Source: Sphingobacteriales bacterium
GTDB lineage: Bacteria > Bacteroidota > Bacteroidia > Chitinophagales > Chitinophagaceae
Length of the DNA: 6,639 bases
Direction of reading: 5' to 3'
Assembly (NCBI GenBank): GCA_023251215.1
Contig: JAHEZF010000091.1
Location: 1 to 6,639, forward strand
The first letter of the stretch is position 1; the number at the start of each line of letters is the position of its first letter. The notes beneath the pieces were generated by a model. The model was not told where the DNA came from and did not search any database. It worked only from the letters and a program-made list of their open reading frames with translations. Position numbers and translations under genes: made by a program. Below are positions 1 to 4,086 of this stretch, piece by piece.

Positions 1-103
1 ATGACTCCTTTGGAAACTCCTTCGGAGAATGCCTTTGTCACTATCAGGAAGCCAGCATTTGCTGCACTCATATTATGAGTTCGCTGCCCAAACAGGATGA
101 AAC

Positions 104-121
104 TAACTTTTCATAATTTCG
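104..121 (+). promoter_or_regulatory. Putative Bacteroidota-type -7 box upstream of the beta-barrel gene
   Basis: TAATTTCG at 114-121 resembles the Bacteroidota -7 consensus TAnnTTTG and ends 19 bases before the ATG at 141. The same octamer at almost the same distance precedes the ykuK-like gene on the other strand. A second candidate, TAACTTTT, lies at 104-111. No clear TTG -33 element is present for either, so this is tentative. Confidence 0.35.
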
Positions 122-140
122 CTGCAGAACCATTCCCTTT

Positions 141-779
141 ATGAAAAGAAGTGTTCTGTTCCTCTTATTGTTATTTCTTACCAGCACTAACTCTTTCCCG
201 CAACATCAGCAAGACACAGTAAAAATTATGTGCGAATACAGTGATAACAACAGGGGACACAATGTTTACAGACCCAGCTGGCATCTCTATATCGGGATTC
301 ATATATCCGGAGATGCTGAAATGTTTTACGTGGGGCCATCATTCCAGGCAGGCGCAGATTATCAAATAAAAAAAAGAATAGTACTAAGCGGGTATATACA
401 TTATTTCACAAAAAAGGTTATTGGCGCCGAATACCCGGGAATTTTTTGGAAGGGAAAATTTAAAACGTTTACAGGAACATTTCTTTTCCAGGGCAATATC
501 AGTAAAAGCCCTACTAAAAGTTTTTTTCTGGCAGGCGGCGTGGCTCTTCAAAGATGGAGGGACAAATACAGTGATAATTATGATAGTTGGGATGACAAAA
601 GAACAACACTGATACCAGCCATACGAATAGGCTATTTCTTTCCTGTTGACCGGTATAAAATAACCATTGAATTAAATGGAACCGGGCCATACTCTTATTC
701 TTATTCTAATATTATTTCTACCGTAAGTGTATTAGAAATCCTTACTCAACTTTCACTTGGTATGAGGTTTATCTTTTGA
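141..779 (+). CDS. Exported outer-membrane beta-barrel-like protein, function unknown
   Basis: This 212-residue protein starts with a clear signal peptide: MKRS, then a leucine-rich hydrophobic stretch to about residue 18, with likely cleavage near SFPQ. The mature part has many short alternating, aromatic-rich stretches with glycine turns (for example HLYIGIHI, YVGPSFQAGADYQI, IRIGYFFPV) and ends in GMRFIF. A terminal aromatic strand is typical of outer-membrane barrels. I infer a small barrel of about 8 strands in the outer membrane. I do not recognise a specific family or ligand. The ATG at 141 is chosen because the signal peptide starts there and a promoter-like box lies just upstream. 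The gene stands alone on its strand and converges with the porT-like gene, leaving a 74-base gap. A surface or periplasmic non-barrel beta protein is the main alternative. Confidence 0.75.
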   Translation: MKRSVLFLLLLFLTSTNSFPQHQQDTVKIMCEYSDNNRGHNVYRPSWHLYIGIHISGDAEMFYVGPSFQAGADYQIKKRIVLSGYIHYFTKKVIGAEYPGIFWKGKFKTFTGTFLFQGNISKSPTKSFFLAGGVALQRWRDKYSDNYDSWDDKRTTLIPAIRIGYFFPVDRYKITIELNGTGPYSYSYSNIISTVSVLEILTQLSLGMRFIF

Positions 780-805
780 AAAATTTAGATGTGGTTCCAG
801 AATCA

Positions 806-840
806 AAAATAAAAACCCTGTAGAATAACATCAGGAGGTT
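806..840 (-). terminator. Possible terminator of the ubiE-porT unit
   Basis: Read on the minus strand just after the porT stop, AACCTCCTG (832-840) can pair with CAGGGTT (814-820), with a small bulge and an 11-base loop. It is followed by a T-rich stretch, TTTATTTTTG. The stem is short and imperfect, so this is only a plausible terminator. It lies between two convergent genes, where one would be expected. Confidence 0.4.
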
Positions 841-853
841 TGTTTATAAAATA

Positions 854-1594
854 CTATCCTTCCAAATGAATAGTAATAACGATCATCCTTGATTGTATCT
901 TGTCAAATACGCTTGAAAATATCAGGTTGGGATCACGGCTGTGTATATTGCGGATGCCGTTACTTATCTTGATCTCCGGCGAAACAATAACACTCTCAAA
1001 AAAGAAGTTGAACCCGAGGCCTAATTCAGGACCATAATCATTTTTTTCAATCTTTACCAGGTCTTCGGCTCTCTTGGCACGGGCATTACTGGCCATATCA
1101 ATATCGGCTTTAAAACCAGCCAGCATATACACCCGGAAATTATCAATGCGGTCCGATTGGAATTTTATCTGGAAAGGAAAGGTCATGATGACTGATTCCA
1201 CTTTCTTGGTAACATTTGTATTACCATCAAGGTCGGGGTATTTTAACAGGTAATGAATATTCCGTTCAATGAACATCAGTTGCGGATTAAAGCGAAATTG
1301 GAAACGGTTGGATAACCTTGCGGTTGCTGATAATCCCAAAGTAAATCCACCGGAGTTAGTAGGCTCTGCTACATACACACTATCATCCTGTAAAAACCGT
1401 GGATGTAATTCCGTTTGAAACCGGGCCAGGTTTATACCCAACGTAATTCCAAAATAGATGGGCTGGCTGTCGTGATCATAAAGAAATTGTTCTTTTCTTT
1501 GAGCAGGACAAGTTTGAGCAAGTATCATCAAACCAAAAAGCAAACACAATTCAGTTCTCAACCAAGAGGTTTTCTTCCGGTGTAAATGCAACAT
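854..1594 (-). CDS. porT: Type IX secretion system protein PorT/SprT (outer-membrane beta-barrel)
   Basis: This is a 246-residue protein with an N-terminal signal sequence: basic HRKK, a hydrophobic core at about residues 16-28, and likely cleavage after CPAQ. The mature part looks like a barrel of alternating strands: YFGITLGINLARF (47-59), GGFTLGLSATARL (82-94), FQFRFNPQLMF (98-108), FRVYMLAGFKADI (153-165), YGPELGLGFNFFF (187-199), SPEIKISNGI (205-214) and SRMIVITIHLEG (235-246). The length matches the PorT family, and I recall porT/sprT lying next to ubiE in Bacteroidota, as here. PorT is an established component needed for T9SS secretion, and for gliding in motile species. The ATG at 1594 overlaps the ubiE 3' end by 37 bases. 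A TTG at residue 12, whose TTGA overlaps the ubiE stop, is an alternative start. Translational coupling with ubiE is likely. The family call rests on fold, length and context, without an alignment. Confidence 0.8.
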   Translation of the reverse strand: MLHLHRKKTSWLRTELCLLFGLMILAQTCPAQRKEQFLYDHDSQPIYFGITLGINLARFQTELHPRFLQDDSVYVAEPTNSGGFTLGLSATARLSNRFQFRFNPQLMFIERNIHYLLKYPDLDGNTNVTKKVESVIMTFPFQIKFQSDRIDNFRVYMLAGFKADIDMASNARAKRAEDLVKIEKNDYGPELGLGFNFFFESVIVSPEIKISNGIRNIHSRDPNLIFSSVFDKIQSRMIVITIHLEG

Positions 1595-2313
1595 ATTCCT
1601 AAGCTTAGTGGTTTAAATGCAGTATCAGCATATCCCAGTTTGTTTAAAATGCCGGTAAATAAATGGCGATCCGGAAAAGCATTGGCCGATTCATTCAGGT
1701 ATTGATAGGCTTCTTTGTTTTGTTTGAACCAGCGGGCTGCCTGTGGCGCCACAATACCCATGTATAAATTGTATAAACTTTTTACCACTTTGCGCCGGGG
1801 TTTCGAAAATTCAAGAACTATTAAGCGGCCACCGGGTTTTAATACCCGGAACATTTCAGTAAGGCCTTTCTCCAGGTTTTCAAAGTTCCGGACTCCAAAT
1901 GCTACCATCACCGCATCAAACGTATTTTCACTAAGATTTATTGCTTCTGAGTCGCAGTGCTGTAATTGGATGTTACCTGTAAGTCCTTCTTTTTCAATTT
2001 TTTTATTTCCTATCTCCATCATCTGATCAGAAATATCAATACCTATTATCTTTTCAGGCTTCAGCATTTTATAAGCCATGATGGCCATATCGGCAGTACC
2101 GGTAGCCACATCTAAAATCAGTTTGGGCTTATCTTTTTTTAGTTGGCGGATCGCTTTTTTGCGCCAGCCGATATCTGTTCCTGCAGAAAGAAAACGATTC
2201 ATTTTATCATAACGTCCTGCAATGTGGTCAAACATTTCTGCCACCTGTTCTTTCTTACTTTTTTCCGAATCTTTAAAAGGAATGATATGATCGTGTGGTA
2301 ACGAAGTTGACAT
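1558..2313 (-). CDS. ubiE: Demethylmenaquinone/ubiquinone C-methyltransferase UbiE (MenG)
   Basis: This 251-residue SAM-dependent methyltransferase carries out the last step of menaquinone synthesis, C-methylation of demethylmenaquinone. Bacteroidota generally use menaquinone, so the MenG activity is the likely one. The family signature is complete. It has VAEMFDHIAGRYDKMNRF (24-41), then the SAM-binding LDVATGTAD (67-75) and the acidic end of strand 2, GIDIS (91-95). AFGVRNFEN (138-146) and FRVLKPGGRLIVLEFSKP (155-172) follow, and near the C-terminus come NLYMG and YQYLNESANAFP (203-214). Length is normal for the family. The ATG at 2313 gives the usual short lead before the VAEMFD motif. A minus-strand TACCTTTA (2321-2328) just upstream resembles a -7 box. 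The gene is transcribed away from engB and into porT, overlapping the latter by 37 bases. Confidence 0.96.
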   Translation of the reverse strand: MSTSLPHDHIIPFKDSEKSKKEQVAEMFDHIAGRYDKMNRFLSAGTDIGWRKKAIRQLKKDKPKLILDVATGTADMAIMAYKMLKPEKIIGIDISDQMMEIGNKKIEKEGLTGNIQLQHCDSEAINLSENTFDAVMVAFGVRNFENLEKGLTEMFRVLKPGGRLIVLEFSKPRRKVVKSLYNLYMGIVAPQAARWFKQNKEAYQYLNESANAFPDRHLFTGILNKLGYADTAFKPLSLGICCIYTGRKPLG

Positions 2314-2320
2314 GGTAGGG

Positions 2321-2328
2321 TAAAGGTA
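2321..2328 (-). promoter_or_regulatory. Putative -7 promoter box of ubiE-porT
   Basis: Minus-strand TACCTTTA matches TAnnTTTG at all but the last base and ends 7 bases before the ubiE ATG, implying a very short leader. No clear TTG -33 element is seen, and the -33 zone runs into the 18-bp palindrome. Assigned from consensus only. Confidence 0.35.
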
Positions 2329-2330
2329 AG

Positions 2331-2370
2331 GCTGGTTGCTGTCCCGATAGCTATCGGGAGCTGGTTACTG
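2331..2370. repeat. 18-bp perfect palindrome bracketed by 11-bp near-identical direct repeats
   Basis: TCCCGATAGCTATCGGGA (2342-2359) is a perfect palindrome. It is abutted exactly by GCTGGTTGCTG (2331-2341) and GCTGGTTACTG (2360-2370), which match at 10 of 11 positions. A third CTGGTT follows at 2369-2374. The element sits between the divergent ubiE and engB genes, within their promoter region. The palindrome type is one I associate with interspersed repeats in Bacteroidota genomes. It could equally be an operator for a dimeric regulator. Confidence 0.7.
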
Positions 2371-2395
2371 GTTTTTACGTCAGGAACTTTCCGGT

Positions 2396-2403
2396 TATCT
2401 TGC
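2396..2403 (+). promoter_or_regulatory. Putative -7 promoter box of engB
   Basis: TATCTTGC resembles TAnnTTTG and lies 7 bases before the engB ATG. The whole stretch GGTTATCTTGCA parallels CGTTAACTTGCA at the same distance from the next plus-strand gene (ATG at 3236), which supports it as a promoter element. The -33 zone near 2372-2376 is only T-rich. Confidence 0.4.
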
Positions 2404-2410
2404 AACATTC

Positions 2411-3055
2411 ATGGAAATATCTTCAGCAAAATATATTATCAGCAGCGCCACCTACAAGCAATGCCCGCCTGCCGACAGGCCTGAGTATGCATTTATCGGG
2501 CGAAGCAATGTAGGCAAATCGTCCCTGATAAATATGATTTGTAATAAAAAAGATTTGGCTAAAACTTCTGTATCACCCGGTAAAACAAAATTGATAAATC
2601 ATTTTGAGGTGATCTTGTCTCCCCCCTCTCCACGTAGTGGAGAGGGGCAGGGGGTGAGGTGGTATTTAGTTGACCTACCCGGTTATGGCTTCGCCGTTAT
2701 TTCCAAAAAAGCAAGGAATAACTGGAGCAATATGATTGAATCCTATATCCGCAAACGGGAAAACCTGGCATGTTTGTTTGTACTCATTGACAGCCGCCGT
2801 GAACCTCAGACTGCTGATCTGGAATTTATAAATCAATTAGGAGAATGGCAAACAGCATTTGTCCTTGTATTTACAAAAGCTGATAAAAACAAACCGGGAG
2901 CCACAGCAAAGAATGTGAAAAATTTCCTGGAAGCAATGGCTAAAACCTGGGAAGAGCCGCCCCCTTATTTTGTAACCTCAACAATCAGCAAAGAAGGACG
3001 AAAACCTTTGCTTGACTATATTGCAACGCTGAATAGCAGTTTTAAAAAATTGTAG
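2411..3055 (+). CDS. engB: Ribosome biogenesis GTP-binding protein EngB (YsxC/YihA)
   Basis: This 214-residue TrmE-Era-EngA-like GTPase family member is known to be needed for large ribosomal subunit assembly. The GTPase motifs are all visible: G1 GRSNVGKSS (30-38), the switch I/G2 region KTSVSPGKTKLINHF (51-65), G3 DLPG with the family signature DLPGYGFA (88-95), G4 TKAD (155-158) and G5-like TSTISKEG (189-196). The start ATG gives the usual N-terminal strand followed by RPEYAFIGRSNVGKSS. The odd feature is residues 69-83 (LSPPSPRSGEGQGVR) between NHFEV and WYLVDLPGYG. In most homologues I know, these two stretches are almost directly joined. The extra DNA is a GC-rich palindrome with an 11-bp stem. 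A second short palindrome underlies residues 19-24. Both keep the frame, and all catalytic motifs remain intact, so the protein should be functional. Confidence 0.95.
   Translation: MEISSAKYIISSATYKQCPPADRPEYAFIGRSNVGKSSLINMICNKKDLAKTSVSPGKTKLINHFEVILSPPSPRSGEGQGVRWYLVDLPGYGFAVISKKARNNWSNMIESYIRKRENLACLFVLIDSRREPQTADLEFINQLGEWQTAFVLVFTKADKNKPGATAKNVKNFLEAMAKTWEEPPPYFVTSTISKEGRKPLLDYIATLNSSFKKL
2467..2480. repeat. Short GC-rich palindrome inside engB
   Basis: GCCTG (2467-2471) and CAGGC (2476-2480) form a 5-bp perfect inverted repeat around CCGA. It underlies engB residues 19-24 (PPADRP), in the linker before the G1 strand. The protein length in this linker looks normal, so this may be chance or base substitution toward a repeat-like sequence. 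It stands out against the otherwise AT-rich N-terminal codons. Confidence 0.4.
2617..2660. repeat. In-frame palindromic element inserted in engB
   Basis: CCCCTCTCCAC (2623-2633) and GTGGAGAGGGG (2637-2647) are perfect 11-bp inverted repeats with a GTA loop, set in a C-rich then G-rich stretch (2618-2659). The composition contrasts sharply with the AT-rich engB around it. Translated, it gives SPPSPRSGEGQGVR, which is not part of the conserved GTPase. I infer a mobile or repeat-derived palindrome that entered the gene without breaking the frame, analogous to the protein-coding palindromic elements known in Rickettsia. Confidence 0.75.
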
Positions 3056-3085
3056 CTTTGAATGCAGATTTAGGAAATGGGTTAG

Positions 3086-3165
3086 TTTCACGCAGGGTAC
3101 GCCGGGGGCGCAGAGGATATTTATTGATGATCAATCTCTGTGTACTCTGCGATCTTTGCGTGAGA
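3086..3165. repeat. Long imperfect inverted repeat (hairpin element) between engB and the small exported gene
   Basis: The left arm (3086-3115) begins TTTCACGCA and ends CGCAGAG. The right arm (3136-3165) begins CTCTGTG, contains CTCTGCG and ends TTTGCGTGAGA, so the two arms are imperfect reverse complements of about 30 bases. The 20-base centre holds a second perfect inverted repeat, ATTGAT-G-ATCAAT (3123-3135). The right arm read in reverse (TCTCACGCAAAGATCGCAGAG) resembles intergenic repeats I recall from many Bacteroidota genomes. No coding potential is evident. It could form a stable stem after engB, but there is no T-tract, so it is not a classical terminator. Confidence 0.65.
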
Positions 3166-3196
3166 TTAAATTAACGCACTACCCCAGTTTGTGATT

Positions 3197-3228
3197 TTGG
3201 GCGGTTTCCAATTTATCCGTTAACTTGC
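3197..3228 (+). promoter_or_regulatory. Putative Bacteroidota promoter of the small exported protein gene
   Basis: TTG at 3197-3199 and TAACTTGC at 3221-3228 are separated by 21 bases. This fits the Bacteroidota pattern TTG-N(about 17-23)-TAnnTTTG, with one mismatch in the -7 box. The ATG follows 7 bases later, so the leader would be very short. Confidence 0.5.
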
Positions 3229-3235
3229 ATCCATT

Positions 3236-3460
3236 ATGAAGCGTATGAAAACTTTCTTATCCGAAAAAAATTTAGTTGTCGCCTTATTCATTATGGTCTT
3301 CTTCACTTTTTCGCTTGCGCAGGAGGATAGCCGGAAAATGGAAAAAGCTTATATCGGAATTAATCCCGCATCTTCGCCAAAATTCGTTTCGCTTCATTCC
3401 ACTGGAATAAAAACCCCGGCAGCAAAAACAAAAGTTCAACCTGCAGATCAGCCTGAATAA
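3236..3460 (+). CDS. Small exported protein, function unknown
   Basis: This 74-residue ORF has a convincing signal peptide: basic MKRMKTFLSEKN, a hydrophobic core LVVALFIMVFFTFSLA at about residues 13-28, and a cleavage site after SLA or SLAQ. The mature peptide is only about 45 residues, rich in K, S, A and P (for example KAYIGINPASSPKF and TPAAKTKVQPADQPE), with no cysteine and no lipobox. I do not recognise a family. The call as a real gene rests on the signal peptide, a promoter-like TTG-N21-TAACTTGC directly upstream, and its position in a gap otherwise unclaimed. A second in-frame ATG at 3245 (MKTFLSEKN) is an alternative start. It converges with the ykuK-like gene. A periplasmic or secreted peptide is the best guess from sequence alone. 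Confidence 0.6.
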   Translation: MKRMKTFLSEKNLVVALFIMVFFTFSLAQEDSRKMEKAYIGINPASSPKFVSLHSTGIKTPAAKTKVQPADQPE

Positions 3461-3494
3461 AATTTGATCGCCCGGGCATTTACTTTTTTCCTGT

Positions 3495-3535
3495 AAAAAA
3501 GAAAATAAAAAAGACCGTTATCAGCTAACGATCTT
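3495..3535 (-). terminator. Rho-independent terminator of the ykuK-like gene
   Basis: On the minus strand, AAGATCGTTA (3526-3535) pairs with TAACGGTCTT (3511-3520) around a 5-base loop. The stem is 10 bp with one G-U pair. It is followed by a strong T-tract, TTTTTTATTTTCTTTTTT. The TGA stop of the upstream gene (3521-3523) lies in the loop, so the stem starts inside the last codons. This is the clearest intrinsic terminator in the window. Confidence 0.8.
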
Positions 3536-3994
3536 ATTGGCACAACTGCTGCTGGCAAATGCTTCAGGTTTGGCTTTAAAGGCAAAGCCCATACCGAGGA
3601 TATAACCCATAGCTTCTTTAAGGGCATCATTACTTTTGAAATGCGGATTGGTATTGATGTCAGCATGTACTTCCATATCCACATCATAAGCGGTAAACAG
3701 GTTGCACAATTCAAAAGCTATTTCAATGCTCTTGGCCACTTCCATCAGCATTCTTTCTTTAATAGTGAATTGCTGCCGGGTTTTTTCGTTGTGTATGAAC
3801 ATAAAACCGCCATGACCTTCCCGCAGGAAAACAATGACAGTGGCGTATTCTGTTTCCTGTCCTTTTACCTGTGAGTCGGTGCCAATGCAAACCTTGAGCC
3901 GGTAGCCTTTATCAGTTTCACGTTTGATGGCATTTTCAACGGCTTCAAGAATGGGCAGTTCAATCGGGTCTCCATTAAATCTTCTCCAGCGCAT
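3521..3994 (-). CDS. YkuK-family RNase H-like protein (DUF458)
   Basis: From the ATG at 3994 the protein is 157 residues, in the range of the YkuK/DUF458 family, which is predicted to have an RNase H fold. Family motifs include CIGTDSQVKG (36-45, with Asp40), ATVIVFLREGHGGFMF (51-66), the helix IKERMLMEVAKSIEIAFEL (78-96), VDMEVHADINTNP (105-117, with Asp111), SNDALKEAMGYILGMGF (121-137) and the C-terminal ASSSCANK (147-154). Asp40, Glu80 and Asp111 are candidate metal-binding acids by analogy with RNase H, which is an inference. The frame stays open upstream to a TTG at 4081. I prefer MRWRRFNG because it resembles the start of Bacteroidota homologues as I recall them, and because a promoter and a terminator-like hairpin lie inside the upstream extension. 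Cellular role is unknown. The gene ends in a strong terminator. Confidence 0.85.
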   Translation of the reverse strand: MRWRRFNGDPIELPILEAVENAIKRETDKGYRLKVCIGTDSQVKGQETEYATVIVFLREGHGGFMFIHNEKTRQQFTIKERMLMEVAKSIEIAFELCNLFTAYDVDMEVHADINTNPHFKSNDALKEAMGYILGMGFAFKAKPEAFASSSCANKIVS

Positions 3995-4035
3995 AAAATA
4001 AAAAAAAGGTTCTTCGAAATTATCGAAAAACCTTT
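3995..4035 (-). terminator. Terminator of the metalloprotease gene, overlapping the next promoter
   Basis: On the minus strand, AAAGGTTTTTCGA (4023-4035) pairs with TCGAAGAACCTTT (4005-4017), 12 of 13 positions, around a 5-base AT loop. It is followed by TTTTTTTTATTTT. This hairpin begins 51 bases after the metalloprotease stop and fits an intrinsic terminator. It ends right at the ATG of the ykuK-like gene. Confidence 0.65.
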
Positions 4036-4044
4036 GATCTGCAA
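4015..4044 (-). promoter_or_regulatory. Putative promoter of the ykuK-like gene
   Basis: Minus-strand TTG (4042-4044) and TAATTTCG (4015-4022) are separated by exactly 19 bases, matching TTG-N19-TAnnTTTG with one mismatch. The ATG at 3994 lies 20 bases downstream of the box. The -7 box sits in the loop and the descending arm of the terminator hairpin, so the end of one transcript and the start of the next share the same DNA. Confidence 0.5.
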
Positions 4045-4060
4045 AAGGGTACGGATTATT

Positions 4061-4078
4061 GTCCCGCCCAGGCGGGAC
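4061..4078. repeat. GC-rich palindrome after the metalloprotease stop codon
   Basis: GTCCCGCC (4061-4068) and GGCGGGAC (4071-4078) are perfect 8-bp inverted repeats around CA. The element lies 8 bases downstream of the metalloprotease TAA. It has no T-tract on its 3' side in either direction, so it is not a classical terminator. It may be an interspersed repeat or a 3'-end-protecting stem in the metalloprotease mRNA. Confidence 0.7.
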
Positions 4079-4086
4079 CAAAAAAT

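Noticed and set aside
1..78. Short ORF beginning ATG at position 1 and repeat-like ACTCCTTTGGA / ACTCCTTCGGA at 5-26
   Set aside because: The ORF is only 25 codons, with no signal peptide or recognisable motif. The repeats are 11 bases with one difference, at the window edge, so they cannot be judged as an element.
1715..2026. 103-codon plus-strand ORF opposite ubiE
   Set aside because: It lies fully antisense to a gene with clear UbiE motifs and shows no domain, signal peptide or promoter, so it is a shadow frame.
3470..3499. GCCCGGGC plus a T-run, and CTTTTTT / AAAAAAG, as a plus-strand terminator for the small exported gene
   Set aside because: GCCCGGGC leaves no loop for a hairpin, and the second stem is all A-T pairs. 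The T-tract is already explained by the minus-strand terminator opposite.
3995..4081. 29-residue N-terminal extension of the YkuK-like protein from a TTG start
   Set aside because: It is made from a GC palindrome and a terminator-like hairpin, contains a promoter-like pair, and precedes the MRWRRFNG start that fits the family better.
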